From an uncultured Gemmatimonadota bacterium (GTDB lineage: Bacteria > Latescibacterota > UBA2968 > UBA8231): DNA of 36,085 nucleotides. Positions 7,987-16,744 of the stretch are shown in pieces. The stretch lies in contig CAITNQ010000234.1 of assembly GCA_903893785.1 (NCBI GenBank), positions 1-36,085 on the forward strand, given 5' to 3'. Position numbers and translations under genes: made by a program. The notes under the pieces were generated by a model. It worked only from the letters and a program-made list of their open reading frames with translations, was not told where the DNA came from and searched no databases. The first letter of the stretch is position 1. Each line of letters begins with the position of its first letter.

Positions 7987-10158
7987 TTACAGCGTCTGCC
8001 GTCGCACCAGCTCGCAGAACAGGCCGCCCTGGGCCATCAGGTCTTCGTACCGGCCCTCCTCAACGATCCGGCCGCGCTCCAGCACCAGGATTCGGTCGCT
8101 GTGTCGCACCGTGGACAAACGATGGGCAATGACCAGGCGGGTGCACCGCAGCGCCGCCAAATTAGCGGCGACCTGCTGCTGCGTGATGTTGTCCAGGGCG
8201 CTGGTGGCCTCGTCCAGGAACAGCACCGCCGGCCGGGTGACCAGGGCACGGGCGATGAGGAGCCGCTGTCGCTGGCCGCCGGAGATGCCGCCGCCGCCCT
8301 CCCTGACGGCCGTTTGCATGCCCATGGGCATGGCGCGGATGTCCTCGTCCACGCCGGCCAGACGCGCCGCCTCCCAAGCCTCCTCGAGCCCCAGCCAGGG
8401 CGCGCCCAGAAGGATGTTGCCGCCAATGCTGCCGGGCAGCAGGCTGCCGTTCTGCAGCGCCGAGCCAATCCGTCGACGCAGGCTGGGCAGGTCCAGCTCC
8501 GCCAACGGGTGGCCGTCGTACTCGATGGCCCCAGACAGCGGGGCCTCAAATCCCAACAGCAGGCGCACGAGCGTCGTCTTGCCGCACCCCGTACGCCCGA
8601 CCAGAGCAACGAACTCCCCGGGTCTCAGGCTCAGACTGACACCGTCCAGGATCAACGGGCCGTCGGGGCCATAGCGAAAACTGAGGTTGCTGACCGCAAT
8701 GGCGCCGCCCAGGGAGGTGACGCGGTGCCTGGCGGCCGCGGCTTCGGGCACGGCGCTCAGCAGGGGCTCGGCCATCTCGAGGATGGGTTTGACACGAGCG
8801 GCAAGGCCGGCGACGCCGGCCAGCGACTGCACGGCGCCGGCCACCGCCCCGAAGGCGGCCTGGAAGGCGATGAAGTCAGCTGGGCCTACCCGGGTTCGTC
8901 CGGCCAGCCAGGCCAGCCAGACCGCGCCCAGGCCGCTGATCAGCAGGGCCACGCTGTCGGTCAGGCGCAGGTACACCGGCGGGGCGAACTCCAGCCTTCC
9001 CAGTTGCGCGTAGGCCTCGGCCCAACGGGCGAAAGCCCGTCGCCCAGCACCGGCCAGCTTGATCTTCTGGATCCCCGCCAGCAAGCCATAGACGACGCTG
9101 TTGAGCCGCGCCCCGGCCTGCAGGCGGCGCCGCGAGATACCCAGCTGCTGCCAGGTCACCAGCGCCGTGTGGCCCACGGAGACGGCCAGCACGGCCACGG
9201 CCGGGAACAGCAGGTCCGGGGCAAACTGCCGGATCTGGAACAGGTATACCAGCGAGGCCACTCCCGACAGCAGCGTGGTCAGCGCCGCCCCGGTCAGAAT
9301 CTCGGCCAACTCGGTAACGCCTCGCAGGCGCTCGGCCAACTCGCCCACCGGGTAGTTCCGGAAGAAGGGCAGGGGCAGACCGAGGAGCCGCATCATGGCC
9401 GCCGACTGCACGGCGACACCGATGCGGACCTGCAGCCGGTGGAGGAGCACGCTGCGGGTCATGCCCAACACCGCCGCCGCGGCCGCGGCCCCCATCAGCA
9501 GGGCCCCCACCGGCGCCAACATGGCGCTCATGCCCGCGGGCACTACCCAGGCGAACAGGGCGCGGGTCAGGTACGGAAACAGCGTGCCCAAGAGGGCTAC
9601 CGCCAGGCTGGCGGCGGTCACCAGCGCGACCTCCACGGGGCTGACGCTGGCAGCCATGAAGCGCACCAGATCACCCAGGCCCAGGCGGGTGGGCGGTAAC
9701 GGTCGGTAGAAGCAGAACGCCTCCGGCTGCAGCCGGCCTGCCGTGCGTCGCGTCACGTTGACGCGCCCTTTCCCCTCGTTGTACGAATAGCCGCGGAAGC
9801 GCCCTGGTCGCAACACGGTCGGTTGCCCGTCGGTGGTGCGCGCCAGCAGACAGCCCAGCGCGTCGCGCCACCAGGCGCCCTCCAGGCGCACCTGACGCCA
9901 CATGATGCCGGCGGGTCGCAGCCAGCGATCGAGCTGTTCCTCCAAGGAGGCGTCGGTTGGGTTGTCGCCGTCGCCGTCGCCGTCGCGGCGGGGAGGCCAC
10001 TGAGCCACCAGGCGTGCCAGTGCGGCTTCGGGCGTGCCGGCCGGGTCAGTCCTCTCGGGGTCGAGGACGCGCACCAGGTCGGCCAGCGCGGCGCCGAAGA
10101 CGCGCTCGTCGTGTGCCTGACGCGTGTCGATCTGGGCTTCGAACGAGGATTGGGCCAC
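7987..10158 (-). CDS. NHLM-type peptide exporter, permease/ATP-binding subunit
   Basis: This 723-residue half-transporter starts at GTG 10158, only 5 bp after the stop of the peptidase-bearing subunit. Residues 1-190 are the family-specific soluble N-terminal region, including RGYSYNEGKGRV and a following FYRPLPPTRLGL. A six-helix ABC exporter membrane domain follows at about 190-460. The ATPase has Walker A GRTGCGKTT, signature GISGGQRQR, Walker B VLFLDEATSALD and H-loop IAHRLST, so it looks active. It resembles the ATP-binding subunit of the 'NHLM bacteriocin system', which exports ribosomally made peptides with nitrile-hydratase-like or Nif11-like leaders. It should form a heterodimer with the 10164-12338 product. 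Confidence 0.9.
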   Translation of the reverse strand: MAQSSFEAQIDTRQAHDERVFGAALADLVRVLDPERTDPAGTPEAALARLVAQWPPRRDGDGDGDNPTDASLEEQLDRWLRPAGIMWRQVRLEGAWWRDALGCLLARTTDGQPTVLRPGRFRGYSYNEGKGRVNVTRRTAGRLQPEAFCFYRPLPPTRLGLGDLVRFMAASVSPVEVALVTAASLAVALLGTLFPYLTRALFAWVVPAGMSAMLAPVGALLMGAAAAAAVLGMTRSVLLHRLQVRIGVAVQSAAMMRLLGLPLPFFRNYPVGELAERLRGVTELAEILTGAALTTLLSGVASLVYLFQIRQFAPDLLFPAVAVLAVSVGHTALVTWQQLGISRRRLQAGARLNSVVYGLLAGIQKIKLAGAGRRAFARWAEAYAQLGRLEFAPPVYLRLTDSVALLISGLGAVWLAWLAGRTRVGPADFIAFQAAFGAVAGAVQSLAGVAGLAARVKPILEMAEPLLSAVPEAAAARHRVTSLGGAIAVSNLSFRYGPDGPLILDGVSLSLRPGEFVALVGRTGCGKTTLVRLLLGFEAPLSGAIEYDGHPLAELDLPSLRRRIGSALQNGSLLPGSIGGNILLGAPWLGLEEAWEAARLAGVDEDIRAMPMGMQTAVREGGGGISGGQRQRLLIARALVTRPAVLFLDEATSALDNITQQQVAANLAALRCTRLVIAHRLSTVRHSDRILVLERGRIVEEGRYEDLMAQGGLFCELVRRQTL

Positions 10159-10163
10159 GGTGT

Positions 10164-12338
10164 TCAGGTTGCTGTTGGCGTCAACGGCGCCGCCGGCGGC
10201 GCGTCGGTGGACACCAGCCGGGCGTACACCCCGCCGTGCGCCAGCAACTCCGCGTGCGTGCCCTGTTCAACGGTCTGGCCGCGGTCCAACACCACGATCT
10301 GGTCGCAGTCCCGCACCGTGGACAGGCGATGGGCAATCAGCAGCACCGTGATCCCCAGCGCGCGGATGTTCTGCATCACCCGCGCCTCGGTGGCGGCGTC
10401 CAGCGCGCTGGTCGCCTCGTCCAGGACCAGCAGCGTTGGTTCCTGCGCCAGGGCCCGGGCGATCTCTAGTCGCTGCCGCTCGCCGCCGGAGAAGTTGGCT
10501 CCGTTCTCAGCCAACGGATGGTCGAAGCCGCCCGGCCGGGCCACCACGGCAGCGTGGATCTCCGCGTCGCGCGCCGCCAAGATCACCGAGAAATCCTCGA
10601 CGCTGGCATCCCACAGGCGGATGTTGCTGGCTACCGTGCCCTCGAACAGCGTGACGTCCTGATCCACCATGGCCACCGAACCGTGGAAGGTGCGTTCATC
10701 GATGGCCAGCCGCGGCCGACCGTCGTAGAGGATCTGGCCCTCCCAGGGTTCGTACAGGCCCGCAACCAGTTTGGCCAGCGTCGACTTGCCGCTGCCGCTG
10801 GGGCCCACCACGGCGACCACGGAGCCGGGCTGAACCTGCAGTGAGAAGCCGCGAATCAGGGGTTCGGCCAGCCGCGAGTAGCCGTAACTCAGCTGGCGCA
10901 ACTCCAGGCGGCCGCCGAGTTTCCCGCCGGCCACTGCCGCGTCCGCGCCGGCCATCGGCTCGGTGCGGTAGTTGAGCACGTCGTCCACGCGCTCCATGTC
11001 AGTGCGCATGGCGATCAGGCCCTGGCCCAGGCCGACGATCTGGTTGACCGGCATCAGGAAGGCCGCCAGAAAGCCCTGGAAGGCAAGCACCATGCCGGCG
11101 GTGAACTGCCCGCGCAGGACCAGGTGCACGCCGCCAATCAGCACCACCGCACCGGCGATCTGTTGCAGCAGCCCGGGCAAGCCGCCCAGGTAGATCCAGG
11201 CCCGGGCCAGGCGGACATCGGCGTTGTGACGGCGGGCATGGGCCCCCGCCCAACGGGCAAAGAAACCGGCTTCGGCGCCACTGGCTTTGATCACTTCGAC
11301 CATCGACATGCCGGCCAAGGTTGTCGCGGCCAGGTTGGCGCCGCTGGCCTGGGTGGCGCGGCTGAGGTCGCGCTGGTAGCGGGCGACGCCCTGCGCCACC
11401 AGGGTGTTCAGCGCCACCGAGACCACGGCGATGGCGGTCAGCCAGGGGCTGTATTCCACCATCATCGTCAGGTAGAACCCCATCAGCCCGAGCTGCACCA
11501 ACAACGGCGCCAGGCGATCGAACAGGGCGGCGGCAATGGACTGGTTGAGCGCCAGGCGCTGCATCAGGTCGCCGGGGTAGCGCTGGCCGAAAAACTCCAT
11601 GGGCAGGCGCAGCAGGTGCCACATGAAGGCGGCGCTGGCGGCGATGGCAAAGCGCCCCTTGATGCGGTACCATAACAGCGCCTGCGTGGCGCCCACGGCG
11701 ACCTGGAACAGCACCAGCAGCAGGAAGGCCCCCGTGAAGGCGGTCAACCACTCGCGGGCCGCGCCCGACAGGATCTGGTCGAGCAACAGCCGGCTGAACA
11801 GGGGCTGGAACACGCCGGCTCCCGCCGCCAGCACGCTGAGCAGCGCCACCAGCACGAACGGCATCAGGGTGCCAGCCAATCGCCGCCGGGCGAACTGGAG
11901 CACGCTGGGCGGGTGGCCCTCGGCGCGGAAATCGGGGCCCTTCTCCAACCGCAGCGCGATGCCGGTGAACGAGCGGTCGAGTTCCTCGCGCGTGATCTTG
12001 ACGCGGCCCCGGGCTGGGTCGTTGATGACCGCGCGCGGGCCCTGGAAACCACACAGGACCACGAAGTGAGCGAAGTTCCAGTGCAGAATGGCCGGCATCG
12101 GCAGGTCGGCCAGCAGGTTGGTCTCGCCGCGGTACCCCTTGGCCAACAGGCCGTGGGCGCGGGCCGCCTTGACAATGTTGAGCGCCGTGGCGCCGTCGCG
12201 GGACACGCCGCAGTCCACCCGCAAGCGTTCCAGGGGCAGCCACCGGCCGAAGTGCGCCAGCACCATGGCCAGGGACGCCGCGCCGCATTCGGCCGTCTCC
12301 ATCTGCATGACTACCGGCACGCGGGCGACGCGACTCAT
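10164..12338 (-). CDS. NHLM-type exporter, C39 peptidase/permease/ATPase
   Basis: This 724-residue peptidase-containing ABC transporter begins at ATG 12338, overlapping the upstream stop by four bases (ATGA). The N-terminal C39 domain has its full catalytic set: oxyanion Gln12, Cys18 in ETAECGAASL, His91 in FAHFVVLCG and Asp107 in INDPARG. It should therefore cleave a double-glycine-type leader on the cytoplasmic face. A six-helix membrane region spans about 160-440. The ATPase has GPSGSGKST, FSGGERQRLEIARAL and VLVLDEATSALD. The match is to the NHLM 'peptidase/permease/ATP-binding' component. With the following ABC subunit and the small HlyD-like protein it makes a plausible type I peptide secretion complex. 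No outer-membrane factor is nearby. Confidence 0.93.
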   Translation of the reverse strand: MSRVARVPVVMQMETAECGAASLAMVLAHFGRWLPLERLRVDCGVSRDGATALNIVKAARAHGLLAKGYRGETNLLADLPMPAILHWNFAHFVVLCGFQGPRAVINDPARGRVKITREELDRSFTGIALRLEKGPDFRAEGHPPSVLQFARRRLAGTLMPFVLVALLSVLAAGAGVFQPLFSRLLLDQILSGAAREWLTAFTGAFLLLVLFQVAVGATQALLWYRIKGRFAIAASAAFMWHLLRLPMEFFGQRYPGDLMQRLALNQSIAAALFDRLAPLLVQLGLMGFYLTMMVEYSPWLTAIAVVSVALNTLVAQGVARYQRDLSRATQASGANLAATTLAGMSMVEVIKASGAEAGFFARWAGAHARRHNADVRLARAWIYLGGLPGLLQQIAGAVVLIGGVHLVLRGQFTAGMVLAFQGFLAAFLMPVNQIVGLGQGLIAMRTDMERVDDVLNYRTEPMAGADAAVAGGKLGGRLELRQLSYGYSRLAEPLIRGFSLQVQPGSVVAVVGPSGSGKSTLAKLVAGLYEPWEGQILYDGRPRLAIDERTFHGSVAMVDQDVTLFEGTVASNIRLWDASVEDFSVILAARDAEIHAAVVARPGGFDHPLAENGANFSGGERQRLEIARALAQEPTLLVLDEATSALDAATEARVMQNIRALGITVLLIAHRLSTVRDCDQIVVLDRGQTVEQGTHAELLAHGGVYARLVSTDAPPAAPLTPTAT

Positions 12339-12892
12339 CGGCCGAACAGCACATCCACGGGACGCTGCTGGCCGGTAACCACCTGGACCTGGTAGTCGGC
12401 GCCTGCCACCAGGCCGCTCCCCGCCCCCGCGGCCCCCGCGGCGCCCGTCGTCACGCCGATCACTACCAGGACGGTACGCGACTCCTGGTTCGGCGATCGC
12501 AGCCACTGGGGTTGGCCCATGGCGGCGGCCAGGGCCGCATCGGTAGCCGGTTCGGTGCCCACCCAGACCACCGTGGCGCGCTGCCGATCACTCCCGGCCG
12601 CGTCGGTGGTCACCTGGGCGGCCATCGACGCGCTCAGGCGGCGGGCTGTGGTCACCGGCGCCAGCGCGTAGATCGCCAGTGGGCCACCTGGCGCCCCCGC
12701 GGCCACCCCCCGCAGGGGCACGAGGGTAGGGATCTGACCGAGGAAACTCCACAGGAGCGCGGCGCTGAGCAGCAGGCCCAGAGCGGCCAGTACCACCCAC
12801 CATCGGGGCTGGCTGACCGTCAGGTACTGATCCAGCTGTTCGGGTGCGGCCAGATGGTCCAGCGCGCGTTGGCGGTACATGGGATTGCTCAT
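12335..12892 (-). CDS. Miniature HlyD-like adaptor of the NHLM exporter
   Basis: This 185-residue protein starts at ATG 12892 (no convincing SD; ATG 12880 is possible). Residues 1-32 include YRQRALDHLAAPEQLDQYL, the characteristic start of NHLM secretion proteins, followed by one membrane anchor (about 33-57). The C-terminal part, with TTARRLSASMAAQV and ending in VVTGQQRPVDVLFGR, matches the beta-barrel/membrane-proximal end of the same family. The lipoyl and long coiled-coil hairpin section (about 200 residues in usual ~400-residue members) is absent. The adaptor could therefore not span a periplasm. Its stop overlaps the transporter start by 4 bp, so translation is coupled. The frame is intact, so a functional short form is more likely than decay. 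Confidence 0.78.
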   Translation of the reverse strand: MSNPMYRQRALDHLAAPEQLDQYLTVSQPRWWVVLAALGLLLSAALLWSFLGQIPTLVPLRGVAAGAPGGPLAIYALAPVTTARRLSASMAAQVTTDAAGSDRQRATVVWVGTEPATDAALAAAMGQPQWLRSPNQESRTVLVVIGVTTGAAGAAGAGSGLVAGADYQVQVVTGQQRPVDVLFGR

Positions 12893-13194
12893 CGTCAAGG
12901 CGCCGGCGCCGGGGGGATGAGAATGGCCACCGGCTTGGGCGTGGCTGCACCGGGAGCGTGCCATGAGCGCCCTGCCGACCGGGCCCCCATCCGGTCCGGC
13001 CGGCCCAAGGGCAGCGCGCCGCCCGGCAGACCTGGCTGGAGTGCGCTCGCTGCAGACCGCTGTCGGGTGGTGTCGGGCCGCGGCGTGGACGAAGCGCCGG
13101 GGTGGCCAAGAGATGGCCAATATACGAAAACAATCGCGGTCAGGCGACGCGGCGCTCGATCACCCGGGGCGCGGGGGCATTGAGCCCCGTAGCG
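12893..13194 (-). other. 302-bp spacer upstream of the mini-HlyD gene
   Basis: The spacer separates the C45 gene from the exporter genes, all on the minus strand. It is GC-rich except for an AT-rich island at 13119-13136 containing a minus-strand TATATT; no good -35 is found at standard spacing. I looked for a precursor peptide with a GG-type cleavage site on both strands and saw none I would defend. Confidence 0.4.
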
Positions 13195-14220
13195 TCACAC
13201 CTCGTAGGTGCTCCAGCTCCCCAGGCAGCCGTGGCCCCGGCGCACATGGAACAGGCCCCGGGCGGGTTCGGCAATGTACCCGCAGATCGAGTGCGAGCCC
13301 CCTTCGCCGTGACGGCAGATGGCGCCCGGGTCGCCGACATGGTCGGCCATGATGGCCTTCAGCTGCGTCACGTCCAGGGCTCCCCACGAAGCCTGAACCA
13401 GGTGGCGGAGACGCTCTAGGCGGAGCACCGAGTCGGGCGCCGGATCGGGCTGGAAACCGGCGAACTCGGGCGTCAGGTAGTGGTTGGTGTGCAGCCGTTG
13501 CTCGGGGCTCGCATCGGCGTACATGGCGATGCCGTCCGTGCGGATCTCGACATCGGCAATGGCCCCCGCGCCGTCACACAGCACCATGTTGGCCGGCGAG
13601 CAGGTGCGGTGCTGGCGCAGTATCACCAGACACTCGGGCAACCCCGGTTGCTCCAGCAACACTCGCTTGAGGGGGTAGTGCGGCAGGCCCAGGCGCCAGG
13701 GGCAACCGCCCACGGCATTGGCGAAATGGGCCACGCCGTGCTGGTTCATGCCCATGTACCCCAGTTGCCCGGCAAAGGTGAAAACGATGGCGCGCGGTCG
13801 ACCATCGCTGGGCACCACGTGCAGCACGATACCCAGGTCAGCAAATTCGGGGTTCAGGTCCTGGTTCTGGCCCGCCAGCGTGACGCCGCCGCGGGTCGCA
13901 CTGCCGGTGACAGCGAACGCCGTACAGCCTTCAGCCGGCACCTGCGCCGCTTCGCCGCGTACCTGGCAGAGCAGGGCTTCGTCAAACGACAGGCCGGCGC
14001 CTTCGGCCAGGCCGGCCACCTCTTCCACGAAGCGAGGACTGAGGGCCTGGATGGCCGGCAGGAAAGCCCGAGCGCGCTGGCCCAATTCCTGGCGTGGCCG
14101 GCCCGTGAGTTTTTCGATCCACTGCAGGTACCGGGCAATCAGCGGGGCTGCCTGGGCGCCGTGCTGGAGGCCCATCTGGCGCGCCGTGCCGCTGACCTCG
14201 ATGAACGGGAATGCATGCAT
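13195..14220 (-). CDS. C45 family autoproteolytic acyltransferase/hydrolase
   Basis: This 341-residue Ntn-hydrolase resembles the C45 (isopenicillin N acyltransferase-like) family. It has an N-terminal helical pro-region (GTARQMGLQHG), then the self-processing site AEGCTAFAV with the predicted nucleophile Cys99, followed by GVTLAGQNQD, where the conserved QNxD pocket lies. The C-terminal NHYLTPEF and HGEGGSHSICGYIA segments are also typical. Autocleavage before Cys99 would yield alpha and beta chains. The start is ATG 14220 with AGAGG about 8 nt upstream. The gene is co-directional with, and upstream of, the NHLM exporter genes. It might hydrolyse or acylate a peptide amide, but the link is only positional (302-bp spacer). 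No signal peptide is seen, so it is probably cytoplasmic. Confidence 0.87.
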   Translation of the reverse strand: MHAFPFIEVSGTARQMGLQHGAQAAPLIARYLQWIEKLTGRPRQELGQRARAFLPAIQALSPRFVEEVAGLAEGAGLSFDEALLCQVRGEAAQVPAEGCTAFAVTGSATRGGVTLAGQNQDLNPEFADLGIVLHVVPSDGRPRAIVFTFAGQLGYMGMNQHGVAHFANAVGGCPWRLGLPHYPLKRVLLEQPGLPECLVILRQHRTCSPANMVLCDGAGAIADVEIRTDGIAMYADASPEQRLHTNHYLTPEFAGFQPDPAPDSVLRLERLRHLVQASWGALDVTQLKAIMADHVGDPGAICRHGEGGSHSICGYIAEPARGLFHVRRGHGCLGSWSTYEV

Positions 14221-14663
14221 GTATGCCTCTGCTCTGCCGCCACCCGTGCCGTTGCGGCGGCGCCAATCCGTGGGGCGTTGTGCCGGGCGGCGACGTCCCG
14301 GGCGCGGGGACCCGCGGGGGCCATCGGCCCGGGCGCGCTTTACCCGGTCGCCCGGCCGCGCGCGGCCGCCCGGCTGACCTCCGGGTAGACGCGACCTGAC
14401 CCGCGTCGGGCGGCGAAGCCGGCCGGGCTTCGGGCACCGCGACGCCCGAACCTGATACGCGCTGTTGCCGTCGTCAAGAGCGGTCTTCGGTCGCGGGCCC
14501 CGTCGTACGCCGAGGTGGCTCCCGGTGTCTTGACCGAGCCGACCGCATATCCTATCCATACGCAGCGGGGAGTCCCTCTTCGTTGGCAGGCCCGTCAACC
14601 CGGCCCTGGGCGGGTCTTGCCGCCGCTCGGACCTGCTGGCTGTCGCCCCATGTTGAGGCTGCC
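14221..14663. other. Divergent intergenic region
   Basis: This 443-bp region separates the C45 gene (-) from the DUF350-like gene (+). It is mostly GC-rich with repeated CGG/GCC tracts. The only clear signal is the forward promoter at 14530-14558. I see no coding pattern. Confidence 0.4.
14530..14558 (+). promoter_or_regulatory. Sigma-70-type promoter for the DUF350/ATP-grasp operon
   Basis: TTGACC (14530-14535) is followed after exactly 17 bp by TATCCA (14553-14558). It has the same layout as the promoter at 636-664 and is oriented toward the operon starting at 14664. The leader would be about 100 nt. Confidence 0.45.
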
Positions 14664-15506
14664 ATGGATGAGAATGACGTTCCGGTGCTGCTGGTCAGTC
14701 TCGCCATCACCGCCCTCGGATGGGGCCCGTGGTATGTCCGTCTGGCCCGCCTGACGCGACTGGGGCGGTCGCCAGGGACGCGGTGGCTCGCGGCCTTGGG
14801 GCCCTGGGTCAGTGCCCTGCTTGTCCTGGTAGCTCTGCGGTTGTGGGCGGCCCATGACGTGCGTGATAGTCGGGCGTATCTGGCCTTCTACTCCGTCCTC
14901 GGCCTGGCGTGGTTGCGGCTGGGAACCTGGGTGGTCCCGCTGTTGGGCATCTCGTGGATCGACGATGTGTTCGAGCGCCACAACGCGGCGGCGGCGACGG
15001 CGGCCGGGGGCGCCTGGCTAGGCCTGACGGTCTGCTACATCGGCGGCAACATCGGCGACGGACCGGGGTGGTGGTGTGTCGGCTACGCGGCTGGCCTGGC
15101 CACGCTGGCCTGGTTCGGGCTGTGGGCGCTGGCGCAGGCGATCGGCGATTTCGCCGAGCGGATCACCGTCGACCGCGACGCTGCTGCGGGCCTGCGGCTG
15201 GCCGGGCTGTTGCTGGCGCTGGGCGCGGTGTGTGGGCGGGGCGCGGCGGGTGACTGGGTCTCGTTCGCCGCCGCCGGGCACGACCTGGCAGCCGCCATCT
15301 GGCCGGCCATTGGCCTGACGGTGTTGGCCGGCGTGGCCGAGCGGTGGCTGGTGCGTCGTCCGGCCGAACCAGGGGCCGAGCCCTCGTCGGCGCGGTGGCC
15401 GGCCTTCGCCCTGACCGTTGTCTACCTGGCCCTGGCGGCCGCCATCGTGGTTTGGGCTGGCCCGCTGTCCGAGAACCCCCTCTATGGACCGGGCCTCGGG
15501 CCGTGA
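14664..15506 (+). CDS. DUF350-like multi-pass membrane protein
   Basis: This 280-residue protein has about eight hydrophobic segments; the start is ATG 14664 with GAGG upstream. Two internal segments show the DUF350 (UPF0719) pattern of an amphipathic charged turn followed by a small-residue-rich helix: IDDVFERHNAAAATAAGGAW and ITVDRDAAAGLRLAGLLLAL. DUF350 proteins are inner-membrane proteins of unknown mechanism. They are known to occur beside glutathionylspermidine-synthase-like ATP-grasp genes, which is exactly the arrangement here: its stop overlaps the ligase start by four bases (GTGA). The overall sequence is divergent, so DUF350 membership is my reading of the pattern rather than a search result. 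Confidence 0.65.
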   Translation: MDENDVPVLLVSLAITALGWGPWYVRLARLTRLGRSPGTRWLAALGPWVSALLVLVALRLWAAHDVRDSRAYLAFYSVLGLAWLRLGTWVVPLLGISWIDDVFERHNAAAATAAGGAWLGLTVCYIGGNIGDGPGWWCVGYAAGLATLAWFGLWALAQAIGDFAERITVDRDAAAGLRLAGLLLALGAVCGRGAAGDWVSFAAAGHDLAAAIWPAIGLTVLAGVAERWLVRRPAEPGAEPSSARWPAFALTVVYLALAAAIVVWAGPLSENPLYGPGLGP

Positions 15507-16744
15507 GCGACCTGACCGCCGTCCCCCTGCCGGCGGCCGCCTACGCCGCGTACCGACGGCAGGTCATCTTTGCTGCCTGCAAGTGGGACCCGCAGTTGGG
15601 TGATACCCGCCTGATCGGCGAGCACGCCCTGGTCTTGACGTCGGACACTGCCGGGCAGCTCAACGCCTGGGCCGAGCAGCTCTCCCGCGAAACCCTGGCC
15701 ATGGAACGGGCCCTGCTCCAGCGGCCGGAGCTGCATGCCCGGCTGGGACTGCCTCGGGCTGTGCGCCGGGCCTTGGCTCAGGTGCCGGCTTCCGGGCCCG
15801 ACGCCGTCCGGCTGATGCGTTTCGACCTGCACCCGACCGCCTCCGGCTGGGCCCTGTCCGAGGTCAACAGTGACGTGCCCGGTGGGTTGGGCGAGGCCGC
15901 GGTGATGTCGCAGCTGGCCGCCGACATGATCCCGGGGACGCGGGCCTTGATGGATCCCGCCGCCGCCATTGCCGCGGCGTTCGCGGCCCGGTTGCCGGCG
16001 GACAGCTGCCTGGCCCTGGTGCATGCCACGGCCTATGCCGACGACCAGCAGGTCATGGCCTATCTGGCGCGGGCACTGGTGCGCCATGGACTGACGCCCA
16101 TCCTGGCCGCTCCCGACCACCTGCAGTGGCGCGGGACGCAGGTGACTTGCGTGGCTTCGGGCGCGCCGGTGGGGGTGCACGGCCTGGTCCGTTTCTACCC
16201 CGCGGAGTGGCTGCCGGCGCTCGCGCGGGGTACGTCCTGGCGGCGCTATTTCAACCCTGGAATCGCCACCTGCAACCCGGCCACCGCCCTGCTGACCCAG
16301 TCCAAACGCCTGCCCTTGTTGTGGCCCGGTCTGGGCGTGGCCACGCCAACCTGGGAGGCCCTGCTGCCGCCCACCGCCGCGCCGCAAGCCGTCGGGTGGC
16401 AACGCGATCCGGACTGGATCCTCAAACCTGCCTTGGGCCGCGTCGGTGAGGGGATCGCCATCGCCGGGGCAGCACCGGCCGCTGAGTGGCGCGCCAGCCG
16501 ACGCTGGGCCCGTTGGCGGCCAGGAAGTTGGGTGGCGCAACGGCGCTTTGTCAGTCGCTGCGTGGCCACGCCGGCCGGCGATCGCCACGTGTGCCTGGGG
16601 GTGTACACCGTCGACGGTCGGGCCGCGGGCATGTATGGACGCCTGAGCCCCTGGCCGCGCATCGATGCCAGGGCGCAGGACGTGCCCGTAGTGGTGGCGT
16701 CCGCCCGGACGGCGTCGCCGAAGGGAGCGTGCCATGGACAGTGA
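15503..16744 (+). CDS. Glutathionylspermidine synthase-like ATP-grasp ligase
   Basis: This 413-residue protein starts at GTG 15503 inside the upstream stop (GTGA overlap). It carries the pre-ATP-grasp hallmark MRFDLHPTASGWALSEVNSD followed by VPGG (around residues 105-128), like the 'EvNadsPgg' substrate/glycine loop of the family. Later come NPATALLTQSKRLPLLW (equivalent to the family's 'N....l..nKal...lw'), the ATP-binding DWILKPALGRVGEGIAI, then WVAQRRFVSR. These motifs place it with circularly permuted ATP-grasp amidoligases that join a carboxylate to an amine using ATP. The N-terminal amidase of E. coli Gss is absent. The actual substrate is unknown; a peptide or polyamine acting with the membrane partner is an inference. 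Its end overlaps the next gene by 11 bp. Confidence 0.82.
   Translation: MSDLTAVPLPAAAYAAYRRQVIFAACKWDPQLGDTRLIGEHALVLTSDTAGQLNAWAEQLSRETLAMERALLQRPELHARLGLPRAVRRALAQVPASGPDAVRLMRFDLHPTASGWALSEVNSDVPGGLGEAAVMSQLAADMIPGTRALMDPAAAIAAAFAARLPADSCLALVHATAYADDQQVMAYLARALVRHGLTPILAAPDHLQWRGTQVTCVASGAPVGVHGLVRFYPAEWLPALARGTSWRRYFNPGIATCNPATALLTQSKRLPLLWPGLGVATPTWEALLPPTAAPQAVGWQRDPDWILKPALGRVGEGIAIAGAAPAAEWRASRRWARWRPGSWVAQRRFVSRCVATPAGDRHVCLGVYTVDGRAAGMYGRLSPWPRIDARAQDVPVVVASARTASPKGACHGQ

Noticed and set aside
7645..9699. 684-codon plus-strand frame opposite the exporter
   Set aside because: It is a shadow of the NHLM ATPase gene; composition is Gln/Gly/Arg-rich with no domain.
12893..13194. Possible exporter precursor peptide between the C45 and HlyD-like genes
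   Set aside because: Frames here are Arg/Pro-rich, lack an SD and lack a GG-type leader ending.
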